64,000 nt of DNA from Erythrobacteraceae bacterium (GCA_027486035.1 JAIXPX010000002.1:1-64000); one strand, 5' to 3'. Shown: positions 34,657 to 46,871, counted from the first letter of the stretch. Program-made: numbers and translations. Notes: generated from the letters alone by a model not told the origin.

Positions 34657-36563
34657 TTGAGCGGCAGGATCCTGGCGATGATGTGCCTTGCGGCTTCCTC
34701 GGGGGTCATGTCCACGGTGTTGACCCTGATTTCGGGGTTTTCAGGCGGCTCATAGGGGCTGTCGATACCGGTGAAGTTTTTCAGCTGGCCGGCCCGCGCC
34801 TTCTTGTAAAGGCCCTTCACGTCGCGCGCTTCTGCTACGTCGAGCGGCGTGTCGACGAAGATTTCGATGAACTCTCCTTTCCGCAGCATGGCGCGCACCA
34901 TCTCGCGCTCGGCGCGGAACGGGCTGATGAAGGCGGTGAGCACGATCAGCCCCGCATCCGCCATCAGCTTCGCCACCTCGCCCACGCGGCGGATGTTCTC
35001 GATCCGGTCAGCCTCGGTAAAGCCGAGATCGCGGTTGAGGCCGTGGCGGACATTGTCGCCATCGAGCAGGAAGGTGTGGCGGTTCATCAGGAACAGCTGC
35101 TTCTCGACCTCGTTTGCGATGGTCGACTTGCCCGATCCGGAGAGGCCGGTGAACCATAGCACCCGCGGTGTCTGGTTCTTGAGTTCCGCATGATCGTCGC
35201 GGGTGATAGCGAGCGGCTGCCAGTGCACATTGTCCGCCCGGCGCAGGCTGAATGCAATCATCCCCGCCGCAACTGTCGCGTTGGTGAACTTGTCGATGAG
35301 GATGAACCCGCCGAGCTGACGGCTGACACCGTAGGCCTCGAAGGCAATCGCCCGATCGGTCGCGAACTCTGCCACCCCGATCGCATTGAGGCCGAGCGTC
35401 TTGGCGGCCAAATGCTCAAGGGAGTTGACGTCGATCTCGTATTTGGGCGGCTGGATGGTGGCGGTGACCATCTGCGTGCCCATCTTGAGCCAGTAGCCGC
35501 GCCCGGGCTTCAGCGCTTCCTCGTCCATCCATACGAAGGTCGCGCAGAACTGGTCGGAGGCCTGCGGCGGATCGCCCGCTGCGGCGATGAGGTCGCCGCG
35601 CGAGCAATCGACCTCGTCGGCAAGGGTGAGGGTGACGGACTGGCCGGCGACGGCCTCGTCGAGGTCGCCATCGAAGGTGACGATCCGCGCGACGGTGCTG
35701 GTCTTGCCCGAGGGCACGATCCTGACCTGGTCGCCTGGGCGGATCGTGCCGCTGGCGATCTGGCCGGCAAAGCCGCGGAAGTCGAGGTTGGGGCGGTTGA
35801 CCCACTGCACTGGCATGCGGAACGGCTGGGTTTGCGCGGCGGCGGCATCGACCTCCACCGTTTCGAGATGCGCGATCAGTGCGGGGCCGGAATACCACGG
35901 GGTATTGGCGGACAGCGCGGTGATATTGTCGCCCTTGAAACCCGAGATCGGGATCGCGGTGAAATCGCTGATCCCGATGCTGGTCGCAAAGGCGCGGTAA
36001 TCGGCCACGATGCGGTCGAACACCGCCCGATCGTACCCCACCAGATCCATCTTGTTCACCGCCAGCACTACATGGCGGATGCCGAGCAGATGGACGAGAT
36101 AGGAGTGCCGCCGGGTCTGCTGCAGCACGCCCTTGCGCGCATCGACGAGGATCACGGCCAGATCGGCGGTTGAGGCGCCGGTCACCATGTTGCGGGTGTA
36201 TTGTTCATGCCCCGGCGTGTCGGCGACGATGAATTTGCGCTTTTCGGTGGTGAAGAAGCGGTAGGCGACGTCGATCGTGATGCCCTGCTCGCGCTCGGCG
36301 GCGAGACCATCGACCAGCAGGGCGAAGTCGATTTCCTCGCCTTGCGTCCCGTGGCGCTTGCTGTCGCTTTCGAGCGCGGCGAGCTGGTCCTCGAAGATCA
36401 TCCTCGAATCGTAGAGCAGCCGACCGATCAGCGTCGACTTGCCATCGTCCACGCTGCCGCAGGTGATGAAGCGCAGCAGGCTCTTGTGCTGGTGCTGGTC
36501 AAGATAGGCGTCGATATCCTCGGCGATGAGGGCATCGGTCAGGAAGGAGGGCGGCTTGTTCAT
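34653..36563 (-). CDS. cysNC: Bifunctional sulfate adenylyltransferase subunit 1 / adenylylsulfate kinase
   Basis: A 636-residue fusion. Residues 1-430 are the CysN GTPase: [32 protein letters not shown] and [12 protein letters not shown]. Residues about 460-636 are the CysC APS kinase: [20 protein letters not shown] and [14 protein letters not shown]. With CysD it forms APS from sulfate and ATP and then PAPS. It shares one base with the stop of cysD and four with cysQ, so the three are co-translated. Confidence 0.97.
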   Translation of the reverse strand: MNKPPSFLTDALIAEDIDAYLDQHQHKSLLRFITCGSVDDGKSTLIGRLLYDSRMIFEDQLAALESDSKRHGTQGEEIDFALLVDGLAAEREQGITIDVAYRFFTTEKRKFIVADTPGHEQYTRNMVTGASTADLAVILVDARKGVLQQTRRHSYLVHLLGIRHVVLAVNKMDLVGYDRAVFDRIVADYRAFATSIGISDFTAIPISGFKGDNITALSANTPWYSGPALIAHLETVEVDAAAAQTQPFRMPVQWVNRPNLDFRGFAGQIASGTIRPGDQVRIVPSGKTSTVARIVTFDGDLDEAVAGQSVTLTLADEVDCSRGDLIAAAGDPPQASDQFCATFVWMDEEALKPGRGYWLKMGTQMVTATIQPPKYEIDVNSLEHLAAKTLGLNAIGVAEFATDRAIAFEAYGVSRQLGGFILIDKFTNATVAAGMIAFSLRRADNVHWQPLAITRDDHAELKNQTPRVLWFTGLSGSGKSTIANEVEKQLFLMNRHTFLLDGDNVRHGLNRDLGFTEADRIENIRRVGEVAKLMADAGLIVLTAFISPFRAEREMVRAMLRKGEFIEIFVDTPLDVAEARDVKGLYKKARAGQLKNFTGIDSPYEPPENPEIRVNTVDMTPEEAARHIIARILPLK

Positions 36564-37465
36564 CAGAAGTACCCTTCCGCCTTCTTGTCTTCCATGCTTG
36601 CCGACTGCCCCTTGTCGATAGCGCGGCCCTGCCGCTCGGAGCCCGTGGCGAGCAGCATTTCCTGGATGATGTCGTTCATTTCGGTGGCCCTGCTCACTGT
36701 CGCGCCGGTGAGCGGGTAGCAGCCGAGCGTGCGGAACCGCACCGAGCGGGTTACCGGCTCCTCACCGGGATCGAGCCGGAAGCGATCGTCGTCGACCACG
36801 AGGATCATCCCGTCGCGTTCCACCGTCGGGCGGGGCTTGCTGAAATAGAGCGGCACGATGTCGATCTTCTCCAGCGCGATGTATTGCCAGATGTCGAGCT
36901 CGGTCCAGTTCGAGATCGGGAAGACGCGGATGCTTTCGCCCTTGGCCTTCTTGGCGTTATAGAGGTTCCACAGCTCGGGGCGCTGGTTCTTCGGGTCCCA
37001 GCGGTGGCTCGCATTGCGGAAGGAGAAGATGCGCTCCTTCGCCCGCGCCTTCTCCTCGTCGCGCCGCCCGCCGCCGAAAGCCGCGTCGAAACCGTGGGCG
37101 GTGAGCGCGCGCTTCAGCGGGTCGGTGAGCTGCGCCTGCGAATAGAGCGCGCTGCCGGTGTCGAAGGGGTTGATCCCTTGCGCCTCGGCCTCCTCGTTCT
37201 CAGCGATGATGAGCTTGAGGCCGTACTCGCGCACTGTCCGGTCGCGGTGGGCGAGGAGATCGGCGAAATCCCATCCGCTCGCGACGTGGAGCACGGGAAA
37301 CGGCGGCGGCGCGGGGTAGAACGCCTTCCTCGCCAGATGCAGCATCACCGAAGAGTCCTTGCCCACCGAATAAAGCATCACCGGGTTTTCCGCCTCGGCG
37401 ACGACTTCGCGGAAGATATGGATGCTTTCGGCTTCAAGCCGTTCGAGATGGGTCAGACTGCGCAT
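36563..37465 (-). CDS. cysD: Sulfate adenylyltransferase subunit 2
   Basis: A 300-residue PP-loop ATP pyrophosphatase that adenylates sulfate. Family marks are the N-terminal [20 protein letters not shown], the P-loop [40 protein letters not shown] and [15 protein letters not shown]. Length is normal. First gene of the cysD-cysNC-cysQ operon; the 141 bases to the divergent CaiB-type gene must hold its promoter, but no operator is evident by eye. Confidence 0.97.
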   Translation of the reverse strand: MRSLTHLERLEAESIHIFREVVAEAENPVMLYSVGKDSSVMLHLARKAFYPAPPPFPVLHVASGWDFADLLAHRDRTVREYGLKLIIAENEEAEAQGINPFDTGSALYSQAQLTDPLKRALTAHGFDAAFGGGRRDEEKARAKERIFSFRNASHRWDPKNQRPELWNLYNAKKAKGESIRVFPISNWTELDIWQYIALEKIDIVPLYFSKPRPTVERDGMILVVDDDRFRLDPGEEPVTRSVRFRTLGCYPLTGATVSRATEMNDIIQEMLLATGSERQGRAIDKGQSASMEDKKAEGYF

Positions 37466-37606
37466 GGCACCCGCAGGTATAGGCTGGAGGTGCGCTCACA
37501 AGCAATTTTGCCTTTGCGCTGCCAAGGCGGCGCTTTGGGGCTGACGATCTCGATACTTGCCCTGCCTCGGGCGGCGCGCATATGGCTGGGCAAAAGGGAG
37601 AGGTAT

Positions 37607-38692
37607 ATGAGCCAATCGTCAGGGCCGCTTTCGGGCCTTCGCGTTCTTGAATTCGCCGGGATCGGGCCGGGGCCGCACGTTGCCATGCTGCTGGCCGATC
37701 TGGGTGCCGAGGTGGTGCGGATCGACCGGCCCGGCGGCAACGTCAGCAACCCGGTCGTCGAACGTGCACGCCATCGTCTCGCGCTCGACCTCAAGAGCGA
37801 GGAGGGCAAGGCCGCAGTGCGCGCCGCTGCCGCCAGCGCGGACGTGCTGATCGAAGGCTTCCGCCCCGGCGTGATGGAGCGGCTGGGGCTGGGGCCTGAG
37901 GTGCTGCTCGACGCCAACCCGCGCCTTGTCTATGCCCGCATGACCGGCTGGGGGCAGGAAGGGCCGCTCGCCCAGGCCGCCGGGCACGACATCAACTACA
38001 TTGCGATCACCGGCGCGCTCTCGGCGGTCGGCAAAGCCGGAGAGACGGCAACGCCGCCGCAGAACCTCGTCGGCGATTTCGGCGGCGGGTCGATGTATTG
38101 CGCTTTCGGGATCCTGGCTGCGCTCTACGAACGCGAACGTTCAGGCAAGGGGCAGGTGGTCGACGCCGCGATTGTCGACGGGGCGACCAGCCTGATGAGC
38201 TTCTTCTTCGGCGTGCGCCACCTGCCGCACCTTTCCACCGAACGCGGCAAGGGGATGCTCGGCGGGGCGGCGCATTTCTACCGCTGCTTCACCTGCGCCG
38301 ACGGCAAGGAGATCAGCCTCGGGGCCATCGAGCCGCAGTTCTACGCCGAGCTGCTCCAGCGCGCGGGCGCTCCGGCGGAATTGGCGCAGGGCCAGATGAA
38401 CCCCGCCAATTGGGACGATTACGCGGCGAAGCTGGCGGCGCTGTTCCTCACCAGGACGCAGGCCGAATGGTGCGCCCTGCTCGAAGGCACCGACGCGTGT
38501 TTTGCGCCCGTGCTCGGCATCGATGAAGCCCGCGAGCATCCGCACATGAAGGCGCGCGGTGCCTATGTGGAGCATGACGGGATGTGGCACACCGCCCCAG
38601 CGCCCCGCTTCAGCCGCACCCCCGGCGCTGTCCGCTCCAGCGCGGATGACGGCGCGGATGTAGTCACGCGTTGGCAGGTGGGAGCTTCCTGA
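37607..38692 (+). CDS. CaiB/BaiF-family CoA transferase or alpha-methylacyl-CoA racemase
   Basis: A 361-residue class III CoA-transferase-fold protein, starting with [20 protein letters not shown] and carrying [20 protein letters not shown] in which the Asp is the family's catalytic residue. [15 protein letters not shown] and length fit alpha-methylacyl-CoA racemase best, which inverts 2-methyl branched acyl-CoAs. The ATG at 37607 follows AGGGAGAGG. The stop overlaps the MaoC start as TGATG, so the two are coupled, probably in branched acyl-CoA metabolism. Confidence 0.85.
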   Translation: MSQSSGPLSGLRVLEFAGIGPGPHVAMLLADLGAEVVRIDRPGGNVSNPVVERARHRLALDLKSEEGKAAVRAAAASADVLIEGFRPGVMERLGLGPEVLLDANPRLVYARMTGWGQEGPLAQAAGHDINYIAITGALSAVGKAGETATPPQNLVGDFGGGSMYCAFGILAALYERERSGKGQVVDAAIVDGATSLMSFFFGVRHLPHLSTERGKGMLGGAAHFYRCFTCADGKEISLGAIEPQFYAELLQRAGAPAELAQGQMNPANWDDYAAKLAALFLTRTQAEWCALLEGTDACFAPVLGIDEAREHPHMKARGAYVEHDGMWHTAPAPRFSRTPGAVRSSADDGADVVTRWQVGAS

Positions 38693-39141
38693 TGGCCGGC
38701 AAATTCTTTGACGAATGGCAGGTTGGCGAGCGAATCGAACACCCGATTCGCCGCACCGTGACCGAGACCGACAACCTGCTGTTCTCGACCATGACCCACA
38801 ATCCGCAACCGCTCCACATCGACGTCGAGGCGGCGAAGGCGAGCGGGTTCGGGCAGATCCTCGTCAATTCCACCTTCACCTTCAGCCTGCTGGTCGGGCT
38901 GTCGGTCGGCGAGACGACGCTCGGCACGCTGGTCGCCAACCTCGGCTTCGACAAGGTGGTGACGCCCAAGCCCGTGTTCATCGGCGACACGCTGCGGGCG
39001 ACTTCCGAGGTCAAGTCGCTGCGGGAGAGCGCGTCGCGCCCGGATGCCGGGATCGTCACCTGGGTCCACGAAATGACCAACCAGCGCGATGAAGTGGTGT
39101 GTCGCTGCGAGCGTTCGGCGCTGATCCGGCGCAAGTCCTGA
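38692..39141 (+). CDS. MaoC-family dehydratase (hotdog fold)
   Basis: A 149-residue MaoC-like enoyl-CoA hydratase. The hydratase-type segment is [20 protein letters not shown], with the Asp/His dyad family residues in NPQPLHID, and the helix [14 protein letters not shown] follows. The ATG at 38692 overlaps the stop of the preceding gene and has GGGAG upstream. It probably acts on the same acyl-CoA as the racemase. It abuts, stop to stop, the outer-membrane efflux gene on the other strand. Confidence 0.88.
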   Translation: MAGKFFDEWQVGERIEHPIRRTVTETDNLLFSTMTHNPQPLHIDVEAAKASGFGQILVNSTFTFSLLVGLSVGETTLGTLVANLGFDKVVTPKPVFIGDTLRATSEVKSLRESASRPDAGIVTWVHEMTNQRDEVVCRCERSALIRRKS

Positions 39142-40554
39142 TCAGTCGGCGGCATTCACCTCGCCGCCCAGCGCCTGCCACAGCACGATGCGCGCGCGGG
39201 CCGCGCGGCCGAGGGCTGCGGCTGCATTCTCGCCGCTTGAATCCGCCGCGCGCCGCGCTTCGAGCACGTCGAGGAAGCTCGCGAGACCGGCGCGATAGCG
39301 GGTCTCGGCAATTGCGGCGGCACGGGTCAACTGGTCGCGCTGGGTTACGGCAAGCCGCGCCTCGGCATCGGCCGCAGTGACCAGACCATAGGCGGCCTCG
39401 GCATCGCCCAGCGCCTGATAGACCGCGCCGCGATAGGCGGCGAAGGCGGCGCGCTTGTCGGCGGCGGCGGCATCGATTTGCGCGGCGACCCGCCCGAAAT
39501 CGAGCAGCGGCCCCGCAATCCCGCCGGCCAGGGTGCCGACCACCGAATCGTCGAACAGCGCGCCCGGATCGAAGGCAAGCAAGCCGATCACACCTGACAG
39601 GGTGATGCGCGGGAAGCGCGCGCGTGCGGCAGCGGCCAGATTGGCATCGCTCGCGGCGAGATTGGCGGCTGCGGCAGCGACGTCGGGCCGGTTGGCGACG
39701 AGATCGGACGGCAGCGCAGCGGGTGCCGGCGCGGGTGCGAGCGCCGGGGCAGAAGAGGCAAGCGCGGCGCGCACGGTTGCCGCGTCCTGCCCTGTCAGTG
39801 TCACCAACCGTCCCGTCAGCCGCGCGCGCTCGCTATCGAGCGTGGCGAGACGAGTTGCCGAAGCGCTGGCATTCGCCTCGGCCCGCACGCGGTCGAAGCC
39901 GGGGGCGATCCCGGCATCTTCGCGCACCTTGGCAAGGCCGGCAAGCTGGCGTGCTGCGGCGGCGTCCGCCTCGATGGCGGCGGCACGGGCATCAAGCACG
40001 CGCCAGTCGGTGATGCTCGCCGCGATTTCGGCCAGCAACGCCAGCCGTACGCCCTGTGCCTGTGCGGTGGCGGCATCGATCCGGGCAAGAGCAGCGCGTT
40101 CCTGCGCTTTCAGACGTCCGAAGATGTCGAGATCCCAGCTGGCGTTGATATTGGCGCCGTAGGAGGTCTGCTCGCGCGGGATGAAGCCCTGTTGCCCGGC
40201 TTGGCCGAACTGGGCGGGATTGATGCGGGTGCGGGTGACACCGGCATCGGCGGCGAGGTTGGGCAGGCGTGCGGCTCCCGCACCGCGCGCGCCTGCGCGG
40301 GCTGTATCGATCCGTGCGAGGGCTTCGGCGAGGCTCGGCCCACCGGATAGCGCGGCTTGCGAGAGTGTGGCGTATGCCGGATCGCCTTCAGGCATCAGCG
40401 CAGCGAGGGCAGCCCCGGTGCCTGCTTGCGGCGAGTGGAAGAACGCTTTGGGCAGGTCCGGCGTCGGAGTGGCGATCTTCGGGGCGGGGTGCATCACGCA
40501 GGCGGCCAGCGCCAGCGGAAGCAGGGCCGCCCCTGCGCGGGACAGGCGGCGCAC
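39142..40554 (-). CDS. NodT/TolC-type outer-membrane efflux lipoprotein
   Basis: About 470 residues of the outer-membrane efflux protein family, with a lipobox (LALAAC) and two repeated OEP halves rich in Ala and coiled-coil helices; family segments are INASWDLDIFGRLKAQERAA and GGIAGPLLDFGRVAAQIDAA. I start at GTG 40554, four bases after the stop of the adaptor gene, with TTGAGG upstream. It would form the outer-membrane channel for the DevABC-type exporter encoded upstream. Confidence 0.9.
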   Translation of the reverse strand: MRRLSRAGAALLPLALAACVMHPAPKIATPTPDLPKAFFHSPQAGTGAALAALMPEGDPAYATLSQAALSGGPSLAEALARIDTARAGARGAGAARLPNLAADAGVTRTRINPAQFGQAGQQGFIPREQTSYGANINASWDLDIFGRLKAQERAALARIDAATAQAQGVRLALLAEIAASITDWRVLDARAAAIEADAAAARQLAGLAKVREDAGIAPGFDRVRAEANASASATRLATLDSERARLTGRLVTLTGQDAATVRAALASSAPALAPAPAPAALPSDLVANRPDVAAAAANLAASDANLAAAARARFPRITLSGVIGLLAFDPGALFDDSVVGTLAGGIAGPLLDFGRVAAQIDAAAADKRAAFAAYRGAVYQALGDAEAAYGLVTAADAEARLAVTQRDQLTRAAAIAETRYRAGLASFLDVLEARRAADSSGENAAAALGRAARARIVLWQALGGEVNAAD

Positions 40555-40558
40555 GGCC

Positions 40559-41545
40559 TCAACCCCCCGTCTTGGCGGGCGCACCCGCTTTGGCCGGAAT
40601 GAAGGCGTCGATCTGCTGGCCGACCCGGAAGGCTTCGGAAGGGGGCAGGGCATAGATCAGTTGCAGCACCCTCACGTCGACGCGCTCGGCGGCTGAGTTG
40701 GTCAGCGAGCGCTTGGGCACCACCTGCGGCTCAGCGCGCACGAAACGCGCGTTGACGTGGAGCTCGGCGGCACCGCGCGGGGAAATCACCGCGGGCTGGC
40801 CGAGGGCGACACGGCCGATTTCGTTCTCGTCGATGTCGATGCGCACGTGCAGCGGGTTGGTCTCGCCCATCTGGATGAAGGGTTGGGCATTGCCGCCGCC
40901 CTGCGTGGCGACGAATTCGCCTGCGCGGATGTTCACCGCGAGGATTTCGCCCGCGATCGGTGCGCGCACGGTGAGACGATCGATCTCGGTGCGCGCGGCG
41001 GCGGCGGCGGCCTCGGCGCTGGAGAGGCGCGCGCGGGCAAGGCCAAGGCGGCTGGTCGCGGCGGCCTCCTCGCCCTCGGCGCGGATCACTTCCGAGCGGC
41101 TGACGGCGGCAGGATCGGCAAGGTTGCGGTAGAGGTCGAGCTGCTGGCGCGCGGTCCTCTGCGCGGCGTCCGCCTCGGCGATCGCGGCGCGTGCCTCGCG
41201 GATCGCGGCTTGGGCCTGGTCGAGCTGCGCGCGGGCGGCGCGGGCGTCGACGGTGAACAGCACCTGGCCCTTGGCCACCCGGTCGCCCGGGCGCACCCGC
41301 ACGTCGGTGACGAGGCCCGAGAGCGCCGCGCCGATATCGATCACCTCGCTCGCTGGCTCGACGATCCCCGCGCCCGCCACCCGCGGCTTGCCGGCGAGGT
41401 CGCCGACCGCCTTGGGCGGCTGCTCGACCGGTTCGGCGGTCGAGCGGTCGGGCAGCCCGACCAGGATCAGCCACACGGCCACGGCAATGCCGATCAGGGC
41501 GGCGGCCGGCAGGATCTGGCGGGCAAAGCTCACATTACGCAGCAT
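40559..41545 (-). CDS. HlyD/DevB-type periplasmic adaptor protein
   Basis: A 328-residue membrane-fusion protein: N-terminal anchor helix (about 10-30), lipoyl halves (VTDVRVRPGDRVAKGQVLF and LTVRAPIAGEILAVNIRAGE), an Ala/Arg-rich coiled coil between them, and a beta-barrel with VRIDIDENEIGRVALGQPA. It links the ABC transporter to the NodT channel. The gene follows the ATPase gene by 53 bases. Confidence 0.9.
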   Translation of the reverse strand: MLRNVSFARQILPAAALIGIAVAVWLILVGLPDRSTAEPVEQPPKAVGDLAGKPRVAGAGIVEPASEVIDIGAALSGLVTDVRVRPGDRVAKGQVLFTVDARAARAQLDQAQAAIREARAAIAEADAAQRTARQQLDLYRNLADPAAVSRSEVIRAEGEEAAATSRLGLARARLSSAEAAAAAARTEIDRLTVRAPIAGEILAVNIRAGEFVATQGGGNAQPFIQMGETNPLHVRIDIDENEIGRVALGQPAVISPRGAAELHVNARFVRAEPQVVPKRSLTNSAAERVDVRVLQLIYALPPSEAFRVGQQIDAFIPAKAGAPAKTGG

Positions 41546-41598
41546 GGTGACCTCGGGCGTCTTGAAGCGGGTAGCGGGAAGGGGAGAGCGGAAGCGTG

Positions 41599-42348
41599 TC
41601 AGTGGCCATCGGGCATTTCTTTCCCGTCATGGGTGACGCGGCCGTCTTCCAGAACGATGATCCGGTCGGCCAGATCGAAGATGCGGTTGTCGTGGGTAAC
41701 GATAATGCAGGCGCGGTCGGGGGCGACAGCCACCTCGCGCAAAAGGTCCATCACCCGCCGACCTGAGGAGGCATCGAGTGCGGCAGTCGGCTCGTCGCAG
41801 ACCACCAGCCGCGGCTCGTGCACCAGCGCGCGGGCGATGGCGACGCGCTGCTGCTGTCCGCCGGAAAGCTGGCGCGGCAGCTTGTCGGCCTGGTTGCCGA
41901 TGTTGAGCTTTTCGAGCAGCACCTTGGCCTTCTCGCGCGCTTCCTCGCGCCCCATCCCCTGTGCGATCAGCGGCACCGCGGCGTTGGAGGCGACGTCGAT
42001 CGAGGGGATGAGGTTGTACTGCTGGAAGATGAAGCCGATGTTCTGGAGGCGGAACTTGACCAGTTCGGTGTCCGAAAGCTTGTAGATATCGGTGCCGAAC
42101 ACCTTCACCTCGCCCTCGGTCGGCCAGAGAATGCCGCACATGATCGAGATCAGCGTCGTCTTGCCCGATCCGCTCTCGCCCACCACGTAGGTAAGCTCGC
42201 CGGGGCGGATGTCGGTGTCGATCCCGTGCAGGACGCGGATGGTGGTCTGCCCGGCCTCGAAATCGCGGGCGATGCCGCGTGCGCAAATGGCCGCTTCAGG
42301 AGCGCAGCCGCCGATTGAGGTCGTGTCCATGTGTCTCGTCTCGCTCAC
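41599..42348 (-). CDS. ABC transporter ATP-binding protein (DevA/LolD/MacB type)
   Basis: A 249-residue ATPase with Walker A VGESGSGKTTLISIMCGILW, the signature LPRQLSGGQQQRVAIARALV and Walker B LVVCDEPTAALD. It belongs with FtsX-like permeases of the LolD/MacB/DevA class. The start may be GTG 42348, which overlaps the permease stop as GTGA, or ATG 42330. The substrate is unknown; DevABC in cyanobacteria exports glycolipid. Confidence 0.92.
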   Translation of the reverse strand: MSETRHMDTTSIGGCAPEAAICARGIARDFEAGQTTIRVLHGIDTDIRPGELTYVVGESGSGKTTLISIMCGILWPTEGEVKVFGTDIYKLSDTELVKFRLQNIGFIFQQYNLIPSIDVASNAAVPLIAQGMGREEAREKAKVLLEKLNIGNQADKLPRQLSGGQQQRVAIARALVHEPRLVVCDEPTAALDASSGRRVMDLLREVAVAPDRACIIVTHDNRIFDLADRIIVLEDGRVTHDGKEMPDGH

Positions 42349-43481
42349 CGGAACACCGCCGCCGGTTCGGTCTTCAGGACAGAACGGATCGCAACGAAGC
42401 CGGTGATGGCGAGGATCACGACCACTGCGACAAGGCTGATCAGCGGAATCTGCCAGGGGATGTAGAAGCCCTTGAAGAAGGGATTGCCGCTGAAGGCCTT
42501 GATGAAGGCGACCGTTCCGATCACGCCCAGCGCATAGCCGATGGTACCGACCATCCCCGCTTGCGCGGCGACCATCTGCACGATCTTGCTGTTGGTGACG
42601 CCGATCGCCTTCAGCGCACCGAACTGCTTGATGTTGTCGCGCAGGAACAGGCTGAAGGTCAGGCCCACAATCGCCACCCCGACGACGAAGCCGAGGAACA
42701 CGGTGATCCCGAAATTGGTCGGGATGCCGGTATTCTCGATGATGAAGTTGACCCCTGCGCGGGCGAATTCGGCCCGGGTTTCGGCCTTCAGCCCCGTCTC
42801 CTGCTCGATTTGCGCGGCGACCCCCTCGGGGGTTTCGCCTGGGGAGATGCCGACCAGCACAAAGCTCAGGCGGTTTCGGGTTCCAGGCACGAAGTTGAGC
42901 GCATTGGAATAGCGGGTGTAAAGCACCACGGTGCTGGTGAAGCTCGGGATCGCATCCGCAACGCCCCGGATCACCGCGCGCTGGTCGTTCAACTCGAGCC
43001 TCTGGCCCATCGCGGCTTCGGCGTTGGGAAAGAGGCGGGTGGTCCCGACATCGTCAATCACCACGGTGTCCGGAGCGAAGAACACGGATTTGTCGCCGAC
43101 GGCCATACGTTTGGGCAGGCCGATCAGCGTCGAATCGTCGACCCCGATTACGCCCACACCTTCCAGATCGCCGTCCGAGGTGCGGACATTGGCGACTGCG
43201 CGCAGATGCGGCACGGCCCAATCCACGCCCTCGACCGCACGCACCTTGTCGAGCGCGGTCGAGGGCATGGCGTAGCTGACATCGGTGGTCCGGCTGACCG
43301 GGTCCATCACCCAGACCTGCGCCTCGGGCGCATTGTAAACGCCGCTCGCCCCGCGCTCGACGAGGTTGACGAAGATCGTCATTTGCTGGGTGATGAGCAG
43401 CGTCGAAAAGGCGATGCCGAACAACAGCCCATAGAACTTCTGGGCATCCCCGGTAAGCATTCTGATGGCGATCCAGAGCAC
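42345..43481 (-). CDS. ABC transporter permease (DevC/FtsX type)
   Basis: A 378-residue permease: one N-terminal helix (KFYGLLFGIAFSTLLITQQM), a large periplasmic domain (about 40-250) and three C-terminal helices with LFLRDNIKQFGALKAIGVTN, the FtsX-type coupling segment. The four-gene unit permease-ATPase-adaptor-channel forms a complete tripartite exporter. It is divergent from a TetR gene, with a palindromic operator in between, so it is probably repressed by that regulator. Confidence 0.9.
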   Translation of the reverse strand: MLWIAIRMLTGDAQKFYGLLFGIAFSTLLITQQMTIFVNLVERGASGVYNAPEAQVWVMDPVSRTTDVSYAMPSTALDKVRAVEGVDWAVPHLRAVANVRTSDGDLEGVGVIGVDDSTLIGLPKRMAVGDKSVFFAPDTVVIDDVGTTRLFPNAEAAMGQRLELNDQRAVIRGVADAIPSFTSTVVLYTRYSNALNFVPGTRNRLSFVLVGISPGETPEGVAAQIEQETGLKAETRAEFARAGVNFIIENTGIPTNFGITVFLGFVVGVAIVGLTFSLFLRDNIKQFGALKAIGVTNSKIVQMVAAQAGMVGTIGYALGVIGTVAFIKAFSGNPFFKGFYIPWQIPLISLVAVVVILAITGFVAIRSVLKTEPAAVFR

Positions 43482-43540
43482 GTCGGCGGGAACCTTTATC
43501 AGGAGGTGGGGTTGCGCGAGGAAGCAACTCGCTGCATTAT

Positions 43541-43574
43541 TGAACGGTCGCGTTTAACTGAACGGAGCCGTTCA
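43541..43574. promoter_or_regulatory. Probable TetR operator between the exporter operon and tetR
   Basis: A perfect palindrome TGAACGG-AG-CCGTTCA lies at 43559-43574, and a direct copy of TGAACGG at 43541-43547, 18 bases upstream of the first. The site is three bases before the TTG start of the TetR gene and about 60 bases from the permease start, well placed to control both directions. The GGAG inside it would also serve as the tetR ribosome binding site. Confidence 0.8.
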
Positions 43575-43576
43575 TT

Positions 43577-44251
43577 TTGTCAATCGGGCATTCAGTCGGT
43601 CCTGAAAAAAAACCTGCCCGCCGTAAGGCTGGTCGGCCGCTCGATGCCGCAAAACGAGCCGCGATCGTCGACACTGCGGCCCAGCATTTCTTCCATCACG
43701 GCTATGCCGCCACCGCGATCGAGCAGATCGCCGCCGATGCGGGCGTCTCGAAGGTCACGATCTACAACCAGTTCGGAGACAAGCGCGCGCTCTTCACCGC
43801 TGCGGTCGAATGGGAGTGCGAGAAGATCCGCGGCCATTTCTCGCTTGAGGATGGCGCAAGAGGGTCCATCCGCGAGCGCCTCGCCGACATCGGTCAGGCG
43901 ATTTGTGCATTCCTCTCGCGCCCCGAGATGCTCCGGTTCGAACGCCGCATCGCCGCCGAGACCGAGGGCGATCCCTCCCTTGGCGCGGCTTTCCTCGAGG
44001 CGGGGCCGTGGCGGATGAAGCAGGCCTTCGGGGCATGGCTGGCGCGGGAGACCGGGGCTGGCGAATTGTCGATCGCTGATCCGATGCTGGCCGCTGAACA
44101 ATTCGTCTCCATGTGCAAGGGAATGGGCGATCTCGAGCGACGTTTCGCCGTGAGTGTCAGCACCCTTGAACGTGATCGGCGGATTGTTGGCGCGGTCGAT
44201 GTGTTCCTTGCCGCATACGGCCTGCGGTGCGGTCGCAACGAACATCGATGA
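43577..44251 (+). CDS. TetR/AcrR-family transcriptional regulator
   Basis: A 224-residue repressor: basic N-terminus (PARRKAGRPLDAAKRAAI), HTH at about 30-75 (YAATAIEQIAADAGVSKVTI and YNQFGDKRALF) and an AefR-like C-terminal domain (TetR_C) for ligand binding. The start is TTG at 43577, with GGAG at 43564-43567 inside the operator palindrome; no ATG lies nearby in frame. It is divergent from the exporter operon, the usual arrangement for a local repressor. Confidence 0.9.
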   Translation: MSIGHSVGPEKKPARRKAGRPLDAAKRAAIVDTAAQHFFHHGYAATAIEQIAADAGVSKVTIYNQFGDKRALFTAAVEWECEKIRGHFSLEDGARGSIRERLADIGQAICAFLSRPEMLRFERRIAAETEGDPSLGAAFLEAGPWRMKQAFGAWLARETGAGELSIADPMLAAEQFVSMCKGMGDLERRFAVSVSTLERDRRIVGAVDVFLAAYGLRCGRNEHR

Positions 44252-44302
44252 ATTGCATCGCGATGTTCGAAAATTGTCACGCGGTGCTGCCCCGCGCGTT
44301 AT

Positions 44303-44331
44303 CTTGCCATTCAGCCTTCGCAACCTACATT
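44303..44331 (+). promoter_or_regulatory. Possible heat-shock-type promoter for ftsH
   Basis: CTTGCC at 44303-44308 and CCTACATT at 44324-44331 resemble the CTTG...CCTATxT pattern of alphaproteobacterial RpoH promoters, about 30 bases before the ftsH start. FtsH is an RpoH-regulated protease in many proteobacteria. The match is only partial. Confidence 0.3.
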
Positions 44332-44357
44332 ACCGGTGACGAAAGGATTCCCCGGAC

Positions 44358-46322
<1,965 letters not shown>

Positions 46323-46347
46323 TCACGCAGGACAGATCACCATGAAG

Positions 46348-46380
46348 GGGCGTCCGGAGCGATCCGGACGCCCTTTTTTT
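46348..46380 (+). terminator. Rho-independent terminator of ftsH
   Basis: A perfect 10-base-pair stem, GGGCGTCCGG (46348-46357) with CCGGACGCCC (46364-46373), a 6-base loop and seven T at 46374-46380, beginning 26 bases after the ftsH stop. Confidence 0.92.
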
Positions 46381-46454
46381 GGGCCGTCCCGCTCGGCGCT
46401 CAGCCGCAGTTCAGCCAGCGCCACGCAAGTGAGGGTCTCCACAGGGGAGTCCGC

Positions 46455-46850
46455 ATGACCAACGCTTTCAACATCTTGCTGGCCGCCTTGGCCCTCCACG
46501 CCGCGACGCCGCTCTCGGCCTCACCGCCCATTCCCTCGCCGCAAATGAGCGCCGCGGACTTCCTCGAGCGGGTCGGCGATCTCGCCAAGACGGGGCCGGG
46601 CTGGATACAGAGCCCGGAAGCGAGCGAACTTTTTGCGGTGATCTCCGGTATCGGCAAGACCTACCGCCAGACTCTGACGGAGCAGCGCGCGGCAGGAGCG
46701 GTGCCCGAGGCCTGCCTTCCCGAGGAGGCCGAGATCGACAGCAACCAGCTCTTCGCCCATCTCGCTGGCTATTCGGTCGATGCAGCGCGCCGGACCTCGG
46801 TGGCCGAGGCCTTCGCGGAGCTAGTTCGCAAACGCTACCCCTGTCCCTGA
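46455..46850 (+). CDS. Small exported protein resembling the Rap1a/Tai family
   Basis: A 131-residue protein with a signal peptide (residues 1-22, ending PLSAS). The C-terminal half has CLPEEAEIDSNQLFAHLAGY, a Cys and Gln pair, and closes with ELVRKRYPCP; this CLP...Q...PC pattern is that of the Rap1a/Tai proteins, some of which neutralise type VI peptidoglycan amidase toxins. No toxin or secretion gene is nearby, so an immunity role is only a family possibility. Two Cys probably form a disulfide. Confidence 0.6.
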   Translation: MTNAFNILLAALALHAATPLSASPPIPSPQMSAADFLERVGDLAKTGPGWIQSPEASELFAVISGIGKTYRQTLTEQRAAGAVPEACLPEEAEIDSNQLFAHLAGYSVDAARRTSVAEAFAELVRKRYPCP

Positions 46851-46871
46851 GGATGTCGCCGGACGAGGCCC

